From Flexivirga endophytica (GTDB lineage: Bacteria; Actinomycetota; Actinomycetes; Actinomycetales; Dermatophilaceae), in assembly GCF_014640635.1 (NCBI RefSeq), contig NZ_BMHI01000003.1, positions 62,001 through 126,000 on the forward strand: a DNA stretch of 64,000 nucleotides, written 5' to 3'. The notes under the pieces are model-generated. The model was not told the DNA's origin and made no database searches. It saw only the letters and a program-made list of their open reading frames with translations. Both the position numbers and the translations under genes were made by a program. Shown here piece by piece: positions 53,710-63,055 of this stretch (its first letter is position 1; each line of letters opens with the position of its first letter).

Positions 53710-54150
53710 GTGAGTGAGCAGCCGAAGTGGACCGGTCCGACCCGCCCCGAACTCCGTGGATTACTGCGCGACGCCCGGACGGTCGCGGTGGTCGGCGTCT
53801 CCGACAAGCCCGCCCGGCCCAGCCACGGCGTGGCGGCATACCTGATCGAGCACACCCACTACGAGGTGTGGCTGGTCAACCCGCACCTGACCACGCTCTT
53901 CGGCCGGACCGTCTACCCGAGTCTTGCCGCGCTGCCGTCCGCACCGGACATCGTCGACGTGTTCCGACGCTCGAGCGAGTTGCCCGGCATCACCGACGAG
54001 GCCATCGCCGTCGGCGCGAACACCCTGTGGTTCCAGCTTGGCCTGTATGACGAAAGGCTGGCAACCGCAGCGACTTCGGCCGGCCTCACGGTCGTGATGG
54101 ACCGCTGCCTCAAGGTCGAACATCGGGCGCTGCTCGGCCCGGCAGACTAG
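53710..54150 (+). CDS. CoA-binding domain protein (YccU-like)
   Basis: 146 residues from GTG 53710. Rossmann fold: RTVAVVGVSDKPARPSHGVAAYLIEHTHYEVWLVNP (in part), then TVYPSLAALPSAPDIVDVFRRS and TLWFQLGLYDERLATAATSAGLTVVMDRCLKVEH. This is the stand-alone CoA-binding family; role unknown, possibly a CoA or acyl-CoA sensor. Its 3' end overlaps the convergent membrane-protein gene by 41 bases. Confidence 0.88.
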   Translation: MSEQPKWTGPTRPELRGLLRDARTVAVVGVSDKPARPSHGVAAYLIEHTHYEVWLVNPHLTTLFGRTVYPSLAALPSAPDIVDVFRRSSELPGITDEAIAVGANTLWFQLGLYDERLATAATSAGLTVVMDRCLKVEHRALLGPAD

Positions 54151-54964
54151 TCGCGGCATCGCGGCGCGGGTCCATCAGATCGACGGTCTGCAGGATCCAA
54201 AAAGCTGCGAAGAGACCCAAGAGCGCGATCTCCAGCCCCAGCATCGCGTAGTCCCACGACGTCCGAAAGATCGCGAACCCGACCGCGGCGCAACCCATTC
54301 CGATGAGCACCACCCAGTAGGCCAAGTCGAAGCGGGTGCGGCTCGCAGTCGCCTTCCGGGCGATCACCCGCACACCCCAGTCGGTGTTGAGCGCCACGAC
54401 TCCGGCGAACGGTAGGAAGGTGAACGTCGCCGCCAGCGTGTGCGCGTGGCCGGCGAATGAGGTGCGATCCACCGCCAGCCACACCACCCCGACCAGCCAG
54501 GCGAGTGCCACCGACGCCAGTCCGATGACGCTCCAGCCGGACACGCGCTCGTGTCGGCGTACTCGCCGAACGGCGAACCCCAACACGATGAAGTAGCCGA
54601 TGCCCAGCACGGTCAGGAAGGTCGCAGCGTTGTTGGTGATCGCGACCACGTCCGGTGACCGCCCACTCTCCGGCGTCGGCACGAACGCCACCATCGGGGC
54701 GCTGATGCCGGCAAGCTTGAGGCAGACGTTCTCCGCATCGGTGTAGCCGCGCAGCGCGACCAAGCAGACCCCGACACTCGCCAGCACCGCGACGAACACC
54801 GGCCCGGCGGGTGTGTAGTAGTACGCGCTGATCGACGTCTGCCAGCCGCCACGGACCGTCTCGATCCCGACCGAGACGGTCAGCGCCAGGAGCAGCGCCA
54901 GCAGGCAGGACCGCAGGTAACGGTAGGTCGTCACCTCGGCGGTCATCTCCAGATTGTCTTCCAT
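54110..54964 (-). CDS. Polytopic membrane protein of unknown function
   Basis: 284 residues with about seven hydrophobic segments (first LRSCLLALLLALTVSVGI, last MLGLEIALLGLFAAFWILQTV). Two Trp/Tyr-rich outer loops (GGWQTSISAYYYTPAGPVF) and Arg-rich cytosolic loops (RRVRRHERVSGW, ARKATASRTRF) are visible. Layout resembles DUF998-like proteins, but I cannot assign a family. ATG 54964 or 54946. The C-terminal 14 codons lie opposite the CoA-binding gene. Confidence 0.75.
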   Translation of the reverse strand: MEDNLEMTAEVTTYRYLRSCLLALLLALTVSVGIETVRGGWQTSISAYYYTPAGPVFVAVLASVGVCLVALRGYTDAENVCLKLAGISAPMVAFVPTPESGRSPDVVAITNNAATFLTVLGIGYFIVLGFAVRRVRRHERVSGWSVIGLASVALAWLVGVVWLAVDRTSFAGHAHTLAATFTFLPFAGVVALNTDWGVRVIARKATASRTRFDLAYWVVLIGMGCAAVGFAIFRTSWDYAMLGLEIALLGLFAAFWILQTVDLMDPRRDAATSLPGRAAPDVRP

Positions 54965-55006
54965 GTCATCAAGGAGTGCGCGGTATGGCGTGTTGATGCA
55001 TCGCGG

Positions 55007-55606
55007 CTACAGCCGGATGTGTCGTATGCCGACGGCGAGCCGCCGAACCTGGTATCGCGCCGGCCGCATCCGGGCACCGGTCAGCGGGAGTCCGGCGTCG
55101 GCTGCGATCCGCTCCACGACCTGGTCGATCGACAGGTCGTCGGTCGGCACGTGGGTCGCGTATCGATCCCCTCTCAGTGCTGCCACACAGCGATCGATGT
55201 TGCTCAGTGCGAACGTGTCCTCGAAACCGACGATTGTCGAAAGTCGTGACCTCAAGCGACTTTTCAAGGTCTCCGGAGTTGCCGACAACGCGAAGTGGCG
55301 CACATCGACGCCACGACCTCGCAGACCGCCGACGATCTCGTCAAAGTAGTCGTCCCGCACGATCGTCATCGGCACGATGACCGGCCCGCGTGCGGCACGC
55401 TCAGCCTGCTGCAAGGTGTCGACGATGCCGGACCGCCACTGCGGGATGTCCTGGAAGTCGCCCCGCTCGTGCGCCGGAAGCATCTTGTGCAGTGCGTAGC
55501 CGAGTAGCTCGGGGTCCGCGACATGCGCATCCTCCACTCGACGCTGCAGCTCATGAGCAGTCTGCGTCTTTCCCGCCCCGAAGGCACCGTTGATCCAGAT
55601 CAGCAC
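55007..55606 (-). CDS. P-loop kinase-like protein resembling tunicamycin-resistance protein TmrB
   Basis: 199 residues. Walker A INGAFGAGKTQTAHEL (residues ~5-20) follows the TmrB-like MLIWINGAFG. The PLLY-like PELLGYALHKMLP and DFQDIPQWR segments and VIVPMTIVRDDYFDEIVGGLRGRG also match that group. TmrB binds tunicamycin and protects UDP-GlcNAc transferases; many homologues are uncharacterised. ATG 55606; single gene. Resistance is a family-based guess. Confidence 0.75.
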   Translation of the reverse strand: MLIWINGAFGAGKTQTAHELQRRVEDAHVADPELLGYALHKMLPAHERGDFQDIPQWRSGIVDTLQQAERAARGPVIVPMTIVRDDYFDEIVGGLRGRGVDVRHFALSATPETLKSRLRSRLSTIVGFEDTFALSNIDRCVAALRGDRYATHVPTDDLSIDQVVERIAADAGLPLTGARMRPARYQVRRLAVGIRHIRL

Positions 55607-55638
55607 CCAAACACCGTACGAGACGGGCTATCAGCCCG

Positions 55639-56601
55639 GTGCGCTACTTTCCGCTCGTGGCAGTTTCAGGGGACCGCATCAGTCCCACCCGTCGCGACGT
55701 GCTGACGCTGATCGGAGCGGGCGGTACGGCGGCCGTCCTCGGTGCGTGCAGCAATGGGGCTGCGGCCGCGAGCAGTTCGAAACACCCAGCGAATCTGCCT
55801 GCAGACGTCGTCGGCCGGATCGAGGACAGCAGCGACATCCCCGTCGAATTGTGGAAGCGCACCGACCTGAGAAGCAAGGTGTCGGCGCGGGTGATCACAG
55901 TCGGCGACATCGCCGCGAGCGACCTTTCGGAGTGCGCGCTTTTTGCCCAGGAGTCTGTCGCCGCCATCGAGCGGATCACCGGGATCCACCCGAATGAGGC
56001 GTAGCTCATGCTTCTCCCGCGCAACGGTGCCGAGTTCAAGAAGTGGATAGTCGGTTCTTCGAAAGATGTAGCCGGAGGGTACGTCCCACCGGGGTCCCCG
56101 GGCACCCAAGGCTGGATCGTCATCGACACCGCATCAAGCATCGGCCCCGGCCGAACACTGCTCGACAACCGCGCATGGTTGGAACACGACATTCGCCACG
56201 AGTTCTTTCATGCCAACACCCTGCCGGAGTCCGACAGTGCAGGGAACGCACCGCTGTGGGTCACGGAGGGATACGCCGAGTGGGCAGGGTCAACGGCGAT
56301 CGTTGTGTTTCCGCAGACCGCACCGCCGCCGACCCTGCCGGTGACGAACTCTGAATTCGCGAAAGTCAGAGCCACCGATGCCTACGCGCAATCTTTCATG
56401 TTCGTCTCCTACCTGGTTGCGCGCTTCGGCCAGGCTGCCGCTATCCGCTTCTACAAGCGGTCGCTCGAACCGGCCTACGGCAGCACGGCCGCCAGCTTCG
56501 CGCACGTCTTCAAACACGACCTCGCGTCGGTCGAGAAGGGCTGGTCCCGGCAATACAAGAAGCAGGTCGCCGCGCTCGACGTTGACGTCTACGTGAAGTG
56601 A
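55639..56601 (+). pseudogene. Tat/lipoprotein zinc-metallopeptidase split by an in-frame TAG
   Basis: GTG 55639 starts a Tat-like lipoprotein signal (PTRRDVLTLIGAGGTAAVLGAC, lipobox LGAC) and a 120-residue front part. A TAG stands at 56002-56004. The same frame continues directly with L-MLLPRNGAEFKKWIVG to 56601. The second part carries a gluzincin site (RHEFFHANT, then WVTEGYAEWAG), like peptidase-MA proteins. Both parts are in frame, so a single nonsense change explains the break; readthrough or restart at ATG 56008 would give a signal-less peptidase. The region lacks the GTATGNC word from 55024 to 56685. Confidence 0.7.
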
Positions 56602-56610
56602 GTCGGCCGC

Positions 56611-57927
56611 CTACTCCCAGCTGATTGGCAGTCGCTTGACGCCGCGCTGGAAGTTCGAGCGGAGCAACACCGGCTCGCCGGCAAGTTGTATGGCGCGCGT
56701 GCGCCCCAGCACCTCACGGAAGAGATGCGTCATCTGCACGCGAGCGAAGTGTGCACCGACACAGACATGCGGTCCGTGCCCGAAAACTCTGTGGTTGTTG
56801 GGCTTTCGACCGATGAGCAGCTCGTCCGAGCGCTCGAACACGGCTGGGTCGCGGTTGGCGCCGAGGTAGGACACCACCACCTTGTCCCCGGCAGCGATCG
56901 CGGTCCCGGCAAGCACCGTGTCGCAGGTCGCGGTGCGGCGGAACGTCATCACCGGTGTCCACCAGCGCAGCAACTCGTCGACAGCACCCGGGATGAGCGA
57001 CGGGTCCGCACGCAGGGTCGTCATCGTGTCCGGATTCGACAACAGCGCGATCATCGCGCCGGGCAGTCCGTTGCGCAGTGTCTCGTTCCCCGCGACGGCG
57101 AAGAGCCAGAACATGTTCTCGAACTCCTCGACCGACAGCTCGCCGCCGTCCTCGCTCCGCTGGGCGAGCAGGATCGACATCACGTCGTCGCCGGGTTCGG
57201 CGCGCTTGGCGTCACCGAGCAGGTGCGCGTAGTGGTAGAGGTCCGGCATACCGTCGCGGCCGCGCGGGTCCGGCATCCGGCCGTCGGCATCCGGCGCAGG
57301 CCGCAGTGCCACCGCCTCGCGGGCGATCGAAGTGCCTTGTCCCGCATCGAAACTCGCGGAGCTCGCGTAGTCGGGGTCGAGGAAGCCGATCACCCTGTTG
57401 GACCAGTCGAACATCAGCCAGCGGTCCTCCGCCGGCACGCCGAGGATGTCCGCGAGCGTGAGCAGGGGCAGATCGGCCGCGACGTCCTTGGCGAAGTCGC
57501 ACTCCTGAGGACCGGCGAGCATGCGATCGACGATCCGCTCGGCATGCCCCGCGATCCGGTCCTCCAGAGCACGCACCGCACGCGGAGTGAACGACGCTGC
57601 GATCATCCGGCGCAGCCGGGTGTGCTCCGGCGGGTCCATGTTGAGCATCATCCGCTGCACGTAGTGCAGGTCGCGCTCCGTCGCAGGGTCGCGGATCTGG
57701 GTGCCGCCGAGCGCCGAGGAGTAGGTCGCCGCGTCTCGCACGACCTCGGTGACCAGACCGTGATCGATCACCAGGTGATAGCCCGAACCTGCTGGCAACC
57801 CTGGCAATTCGGGTTCGTCCACCCAGTGCACGGGCCCGCGAGCACGTAACTGCTCGAGCAGGTCGAACGGGACGCCGGTGGTGTAGGTGTCCGGGTCGTG
57901 CAGCGGGGCGGTCGACGGGTGCGCCAT
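56611..57927 (-). CDS. Cytochrome P450
   Basis: 438-residue soluble bacterial P450. I-helix LFAVAGNETLRN (A/G-G-x-E/D-T variant), K-helix region with DELLRW, and heme loop FGHGPHVCVGAHFARVQ with the Cys thiolate (~residue 382). MMLNMDPPEHTRLRRMIAASFTPR is the typical C-helix block. It resembles the CYP125/142/124-like or linalool-type group in general form; substrate unknown. No ferredoxin gene adjacent. It lies 6 bases downstream of the alpha/beta hydrolase gene, so the two are an operon. Confidence 0.92.
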   Translation of the reverse strand: MAHPSTAPLHDPDTYTTGVPFDLLEQLRARGPVHWVDEPELPGLPAGSGYHLVIDHGLVTEVVRDAATYSSALGGTQIRDPATERDLHYVQRMMLNMDPPEHTRLRRMIAASFTPRAVRALEDRIAGHAERIVDRMLAGPQECDFAKDVAADLPLLTLADILGVPAEDRWLMFDWSNRVIGFLDPDYASSASFDAGQGTSIAREAVALRPAPDADGRMPDPRGRDGMPDLYHYAHLLGDAKRAEPGDDVMSILLAQRSEDGGELSVEEFENMFWLFAVAGNETLRNGLPGAMIALLSNPDTMTTLRADPSLIPGAVDELLRWWTPVMTFRRTATCDTVLAGTAIAAGDKVVVSYLGANRDPAVFERSDELLIGRKPNNHRVFGHGPHVCVGAHFARVQMTHLFREVLGRTRAIQLAGEPVLLRSNFQRGVKRLPISWE

Positions 57928-57933
57928 ACGGGC

Positions 57934-58695
57934 TCAGTCCAGTGCGTCGAGGGTGCGGTTCAGGTCCGCCATGAACTCACCCGGCGACTCGTACATCGGG
58001 TAGTGCCCGGCGTCCTCGATGACGTCCAACTGCGCGTCGGGGAACAGCTGCAGCCAGGTCGCTTCGCAGGTCTGCGGACCGAGCGCCGGGTCCCTGGCAC
58101 CGGCGATGAGACGCAGCGGGACGTCGACCGTCGGCACCTCGTCGTGGAAATCGGTCGTGCCCCACGAAGGCAGGTAGGCAGCGAACGCCTCGCGTCGGGA
58201 GTTGGCGACCGAGAAGCGCACCATCTCCTGAACCCATTCCTTCGGATGCGCGTTGCCGGTCGTGAAGGCGATGATCGCGGCACGGTTGTCGTCGCTGGCC
58301 GCGGCGCCGTCGAACAGCGCCCAAGACTCGGCATCGAACGGTATGCCGGTCGGTGGCACCGGGGACACGCCGACCAGCGCAGTCACACGCTCGGGCGCGT
58401 CCGCGAATGTCCGCATCATCGCAGTGCCGCCCATCGAGTGACCGAGCAATGCGTAACGATCCCAACCGAGTTCGTCGGCGAGCCTGCGCGCGTCGACGCT
58501 GATCTCGGCCAGGTCGTAGTCGCCGGTCTCGTCCTGTCGGCTGCCATAACCGCGGTAGTCCAGGAACGCGAACGTGTAGCGGTCCTGGTCGATCAGCAGC
58601 GGCAGATCGCCCCATCCCTTCGCCGAGCCGAACCAGCCGTGCAGCGCGAGCACATGAACGGGGCCGGAGCCCACCACTACGTGTCCAACGGTCAT
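57934..58695 (-). CDS. Alpha/beta-fold hydrolase
   Basis: 253 residues. HGWFGSAKGW is the oxyanion region (His-Gly), GHSMGG the nucleophile elbow (Ser ~95), GARDPALG the acid strand and DAGHYPMYE the catalytic His. First gene of a two-gene operon with the P450, so its product may process the same lipid or terpenoid substrate; inferred. ATG 58695. Confidence 0.9.
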   Translation of the reverse strand: MTVGHVVVGSGPVHVLALHGWFGSAKGWGDLPLLIDQDRYTFAFLDYRGYGSRQDETGDYDLAEISVDARRLADELGWDRYALLGHSMGGTAMMRTFADAPERVTALVGVSPVPPTGIPFDAESWALFDGAAASDDNRAAIIAFTTGNAHPKEWVQEMVRFSVANSRREAFAAYLPSWGTTDFHDEVPTVDVPLRLIAGARDPALGPQTCEATWLQLFPDAQLDVIEDAGHYPMYESPGEFMADLNRTLDALD

Positions 58696-58748
58696 CTCCG
58701 CACAATAATGCGTAGCGGGCCCTCCGAACCGTGACTAGCTTCGAATGT

Positions 58749-59657
58749 ATGACGAGCAGCGTGACCGTCCGACCCGCGACCGTCGAAGATGCGGACGCGA
58801 TGGCCGCCCTCCGGCGGGTGGTGTTCCCCTACAAGCTGATGCCGGCCGCGATGGTTCGCCGCTCGATCACCAGGCACCAGCCGGAAGAACGCTCGCTCGC
58901 GATGGTCGCCGAGGCCGGCGGCAGCATCGTGGGCTGGGGCACCGCCCGGCTGAACATCTGGACCAGCGTCGCCGGACAGAGCAACATCTCGGTCCTGGTC
59001 GACCCCGAGCACCGCGGGCGCGGGATCGGCAGCGCGCTCGTCGAATGCTTCCACGACCACCTCGCGGCCGCGGGCGCCGCGAGGACCCAGGTCTTCGCCC
59101 GGCAGGACAGCGCAGCCTTCGCGCAGCGCCGCGGTTACGAGGTCACCCGGACGATGCACTACGCCGGCGTGCCGCTGACCGATCTGCCCCCGCAGCCCGA
59201 TGCTCCGGCCGGGGTACGGGTGCACGCCTATGACGACGCCGAACTCGACCCGCACGCCGTCTACACCGCCGAGATGCTGGCATCCGCCGACGAGCCGGGC
59301 GACGCCCCGTTGGACTCGATCGACTACGACCGCTGGTTGACCGACTTCTGGAACAACCCGTCGATCGACCGGACCCTCAGCACCGCAGCGGTGTCCGGTG
59401 ACGAGGTGCTGGCGTTCACGATCGTCGAGACCGACGGCGAGCGGTTGTGGTCGGCGTTCAGCGGGACGGTCCCCCAGCACCGCGGGCGTGGCCTGTCCAA
59501 GCTGGTCAAATCGGCCGCCCTGCACCGGGCCGCGGCGCACGGCGTCAGCCGGGCGTTCACGTCCAACGATGATCGGAACGGCCCGATGCTCGCGGTCAAC
59601 GACTCGCTCGGTTACCGCCGGGTCGCCACCGAGAAGGGCCTCAGCCGCACGTTGTGA
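58749..59657 (+). CDS. Tandem-GNAT acetyltransferase
   Basis: 302 residues containing two GNAT domains. The first has VDPEHRGRGIGSALVECFHDHL (residues ~85-105) and the second TVPQHRGRGLSKLVKSAALHRA (~240-262). This is the double-GNAT arrangement of MshD (mycothiol synthase) and related actinobacterial acetyltransferases; MshD identity is not established. ATG 58749 lies inside a GTATGACG word. GTG 58731 is an alternative start. Confidence 0.85.
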   Translation: MTSSVTVRPATVEDADAMAALRRVVFPYKLMPAAMVRRSITRHQPEERSLAMVAEAGGSIVGWGTARLNIWTSVAGQSNISVLVDPEHRGRGIGSALVECFHDHLAAAGAARTQVFARQDSAAFAQRRGYEVTRTMHYAGVPLTDLPPQPDAPAGVRVHAYDDAELDPHAVYTAEMLASADEPGDAPLDSIDYDRWLTDFWNNPSIDRTLSTAAVSGDEVLAFTIVETDGERLWSAFSGTVPQHRGRGLSKLVKSAALHRAAAHGVSRAFTSNDDRNGPMLAVNDSLGYRRVATEKGLSRTL

Positions 59658-59740
59658 GCGGGCCTGCTCGCGTTGTCACGTTCTGAGGGCCGCCGTTCGT
59701 CATACCTGAAGACAGAGCAGAACGCTCGGAAGGAGCAACG

Positions 59741-60181
59741 ATGGAACCACGGATGAAGATCGCGAACGTTGTACCCGAGGCCTACGAGAAGGTGATCGCG
59801 CTCGAGCAGTACGCCTCGGCGAACGTCGACCCCACCCTCTACGAGCTGGTCAAGTTGCGCGCCTCGATGATCAACGGCTGCGGATTCTGCATCGACATGC
59901 ACAGCCATGACGCGATGAAGGCCGGCGAGAAGCCGCAGCGACTCTTCGAGTTGATGGCCTGGCGTGAGGTCGGTTGCTACACCGACAAGGAACGCGCCGC
60001 CCTCGCCCTGGTCGACCAGGTCACCCGACTCGGCGAGGAGGGCGTCACCGACGAGGTGTGGGACAACGCCGCGGACGAGTTCAGCGAGGAAGAGCTCGCC
60101 AACCTGTTGGTCGCGATTGCGACAATCAATGTGTGGAACCGCGTCGCCATACCGACCAGGATGCAGCCGCCGAAGCGGTGA
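59741..60181 (+). CDS. Carboxymuconolactone decarboxylase/AhpD-family protein
   Basis: 146 residues. Full AhpD-type redox motif: ASMINGCGFCIDMHSHDAMKAGE with CGFC and the His four residues on (CxxCxxxH). ATG 59741 with GGAAGGAG upstream. The stop overlaps the following ECF41 sigma gene (GTGA), a well-known ECF41-CMD pairing. Likely a thiol-peroxidase-like or stress enzyme. Confidence 0.9.
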   Translation: MEPRMKIANVVPEAYEKVIALEQYASANVDPTLYELVKLRASMINGCGFCIDMHSHDAMKAGEKPQRLFELMAWREVGCYTDKERAALALVDQVTRLGEEGVTDEVWDNAADEFSEEELANLLVAIATINVWNRVAIPTRMQPPKR

Positions 60182-61041
60182 GAGCACCCGCCGACCACGC
60201 AGCCCAGGCCTCCGCGCGCGCAGCGGTCTGGGCTGCTGCACGCGGCCGGATGCTCGCGCACGCCTATCGGATGCTGGGCTCCTGGCAGGACGCCGAAGAC
60301 GTCGTCCAGGAGGCGTGGCTGCGTATGGCGACAGCCGACGACATACGCACACCCGACTCGTTCCTGACGACGACGGTGACCCGGCTGGCGATCGACCGGC
60401 TGCGGCAGCGAAAGCGCCGCCAGGAGGACTACATCGGCCCGTGGATCGCCGAGCCCGTCGCTTCCGACCTGTTGCCGGAGGACGCGGCGATCGACCGGGA
60501 TCTGTTGTCGCTGGCGGCAATTCAGCTGTTGGAACGACTCACCCCGCCGGAGCGGGCGACCTACGTGTTGCGTACCGGTTTCGCCTACTCGTTCCGCGAC
60601 ATCGGCGTCGTCATCGACCACACCGAGAGCGCGTGCCGGCAGCTGTATCGCCGGGCGACCGCTCGACTCGGCGCCGATGCGCGCTTCGACGCCGACCCCT
60701 CGACGCACGGCCGGCTGCTCGACGCGCTGCTGCACGCGGCGCGGGACGGCGCCCTGCGCGAGTTGGAGACATTGCTCGCCCATGAGGCCGTGTTGTGGGC
60801 CGACGGTGGCGGCAAGGTCAGCTCCGCTCTCAAGCCGATCCACGGGCGAGTCAAGATCGCCCGTTTCCTGGTCGGGATCACCCGCGAGCACGACGTGATT
60901 CGCGTCGCCGACATCAACGGCCTACCGACCCTGGAGATCCACCCCGACGGCCTCACCCGGTTCATCAGTCTCAGGGTGCGGGACGGGCTGATCGACGAGT
61001 TGCTCGTGCCCGGCAACCCCGACAAGCTCGGCGCGACCTGA
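60178..61041 (+). CDS. ECF41-type sigma factor with fused SnoaL-like C-terminal regulator domain
   Basis: 287 residues from GTG 60178. Region 2 (RGRMLAHAYRMLGSWQDAEDVVQEAWLRMA), region 4 (LTPPERATYVLRTGFAYSFRDIGVVIDHTESACRQLYRRA), then a C-terminal domain with the ECF41 hallmark WADGGGKVSSALKPIHG (DGGGK, residues ~202-206) and FISLRVRDGLIDELLVPGNPDKL. In ECF41 factors the C-terminal domain both aids and restrains activity, in place of an anti-sigma. The coupled CMD gene is the expected target. Confidence 0.92.
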   Translation: MRAPADHAAQASARAAVWAAARGRMLAHAYRMLGSWQDAEDVVQEAWLRMATADDIRTPDSFLTTTVTRLAIDRLRQRKRRQEDYIGPWIAEPVASDLLPEDAAIDRDLLSLAAIQLLERLTPPERATYVLRTGFAYSFRDIGVVIDHTESACRQLYRRATARLGADARFDADPSTHGRLLDALLHAARDGALRELETLLAHEAVLWADGGGKVSSALKPIHGRVKIARFLVGITREHDVIRVADINGLPTLEIHPDGLTRFISLRVRDGLIDELLVPGNPDKLGAT

Positions 61042-61100
61042 GTCGAGCTGCACTACTTCCCGACGCCGACCAAAACCTCCAGCCGACTCGAACTATAAGT

Positions 61101-61130
61101 TTGAGTTATGCATATCCACCCGGCTGTAAT
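61101..61130 (+). promoter_or_regulatory. Possible promoter of korAB
   Basis: TTGAGT (61101-61106), 18-base spacer, TGTAAT (61125-61130), in an AT-rich patch. It would give a leader of about 47 bases before the korA GTG. Confidence 0.4.
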
Positions 61131-61183
61131 CGGTGGAGGCGGGCCGCGTAGATTTGGTCGTAGATCCAATAGCGGGAGAACCA

Positions 61184-63055
61184 GTGAGCAACCTGAAACA
61201 GATCAACAGCGTCGTCGTGCGGTTCGCCGGAGACTCCGGGGACGGCATGCAGCTGACCGGCGATCGCTTCACCAGCGACTCCGCCGTGCTCGGCAACGAC
61301 CTGTCGACGCTGCCCAACTTCCCGGCGGAGATCCGCGCACCTCAGGGGACGCTCCCCGGCGTCTCCAGCTTCCAGGTGCACTTCGCCGACCACAGCGTCC
61401 TGACTCCCGGCGATGCGCCGGACGTGCTCGTCGCGATGAACCCGGCAGCCCTGAAGGCCAACCTCGGCGACCTGCCGCGTGGGTCGACGATCATCGTCAA
61501 CACCGACGAATTCACCAAGCGCAACCTGTCCAAGGTCGGCTACACGGACAACCCGTTGGACGACGACTCGCTCGATGCCTGGCAGGTCCACCCGGTGCCG
61601 CTGACGTCGATCACCGTCGAAGCGCTCGCCGACTTCGACCTGGGCCGCAAGGACAAGGAGCGCGCGAAGAACATGTTCGCGCTCGGCCTGTTGTCCTGGA
61701 TGTACACCCGCACCCTCGACGGCACCCGTGCGTTCCTGGCCACCAAGTTCGCCGACCAGCCGGACATCCTGGAGGCCAACCTGGCCGCGCTGCGCGCGGG
61801 TCATGCGTATGGCGAGACCACCGAGGCGTTCTCGGTGCAATACGCGGTGGCTCCGGCGCCGATGGAGGCCGGGACCTACCGCAACATCACCGGCAACGTC
61901 GCCCTGGCCTACGGGCTCACGACCGCGGCACACCGCGCGAAACTACCGCTCGTGCTCGGCAGCTATCCGATCACGCCGGCCTCCGACCTGCTGCACAACC
62001 TGTCCCGTCTCAAGCACTTCGGGGTCACGACGATCCAGGCCGAGGACGAGATCGCGGCGATCGGCACCGCGCTCGGTGCGTCGTTCGGCGGATCTATCGG
62101 GGTCACCACCACCAGCGGCCCGGGTCTCGCGTTGAAGTCCGAAACCATCGGTCTCGGAGTCTCGTTGGAGCTTCCGCTGGTCATCATCGACGTGCAGCGC
62201 GGTGGGCCGTCGACGGGTCTGCCGACCAAGACCGAGCAGGCCGACCTGCTGCAGGCGATGTTCGGCCGCAACGGTGAGTCCCCGGTCGCGGTGATCGCAG
62301 CCAACTCTCCCTCCGACTGTTTCGACGCGGCGGTCGAGGCGGTGCAGATCGCGACCACCTACCGCACACCGGTCATCCTGCTCAGTGACGGCTACCTGGC
62401 CAACGGCTCGCAACCCTGGCGATTGCCGACCGACATCGACCACCTCCCCTCGGTGAGTGTCGAGTTCGCGACCGAGCCGAACGCCACCGACGCCAAGGGC
62501 AATCCGACCTTCCACCCCTACGTCCGCGACGAGCAAACCCTCGCACGCCCGTGGGCCGTCCCCGGCACACCGGGTCTGGAGCACCGGGTCGGTGGCATCG
62601 AGAAGGCCGACGGCACCGGCGACATCAGCTACGACCCGGCCAACCACGACCACATGGTCCGCACCCGCCAGGCCAAGATCGACGGCATCACGGTCCCCGA
62701 CATCGAGGTCGACGACCCGAGTGATGACGCGAAACTCCTTGTCCTCGGCTGGGGTTCGACATACGGACCGATCGCGGCGGGCGCGCGCCTGGCCCGTGCG
62801 ACCGGCGCGAAGGTCGCGCGCGCGCACCTGCGCAACCTCGCACCACTGCCGGCCAACCTCGGCGATGTGCTGCGCCGCTACGAGCGGGTCGTCCTGCCGG
62901 AGATGAACCTCGGCCAGCTCGCCCTGCTGCTGCGCGGCAAATACCTCGTCGACATACAGAGCCACACGGCGGTGCGTGGGTTGCCCTTCACCGGAGCGGA
63001 GATCGCAGCGGTGATCGGCGAACACCTGGACGTCCTGGAAGGGAGCCCCTCATGA
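61184..63055 (+). CDS. korA: 2-oxoglutarate (2-oxoacid):ferredoxin oxidoreductase, fused gamma-alpha subunit KorA
   Basis: 623 residues from GTG 61184, with GGGAGA seven bases upstream; an ATG at 61133 would add 17 non-family residues. N-terminal gamma domain (VVRFAGDSGDGMQLTGD, residues ~9-25) is fused to the alpha domain (LPLVLGSYPITPASDLLHNL, then GGPSTGLPTKTEQADLLQAMFGRNGE in part). The C-terminal domain II is complete. With KorB it converts 2-oxoglutarate plus CoA to succinyl-CoA and reduces ferredoxin. ATGA overlap with korB. Confidence 0.93.
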   Translation: MSNLKQINSVVVRFAGDSGDGMQLTGDRFTSDSAVLGNDLSTLPNFPAEIRAPQGTLPGVSSFQVHFADHSVLTPGDAPDVLVAMNPAALKANLGDLPRGSTIIVNTDEFTKRNLSKVGYTDNPLDDDSLDAWQVHPVPLTSITVEALADFDLGRKDKERAKNMFALGLLSWMYTRTLDGTRAFLATKFADQPDILEANLAALRAGHAYGETTEAFSVQYAVAPAPMEAGTYRNITGNVALAYGLTTAAHRAKLPLVLGSYPITPASDLLHNLSRLKHFGVTTIQAEDEIAAIGTALGASFGGSIGVTTTSGPGLALKSETIGLGVSLELPLVIIDVQRGGPSTGLPTKTEQADLLQAMFGRNGESPVAVIAANSPSDCFDAAVEAVQIATTYRTPVILLSDGYLANGSQPWRLPTDIDHLPSVSVEFATEPNATDAKGNPTFHPYVRDEQTLARPWAVPGTPGLEHRVGGIEKADGTGDISYDPANHDHMVRTRQAKIDGITVPDIEVDDPSDDAKLLVLGWGSTYGPIAAGARLARATGAKVARAHLRNLAPLPANLGDVLRRYERVVLPEMNLGQLALLLRGKYLVDIQSHTAVRGLPFTGAEIAAVIGEHLDVLEGSPS

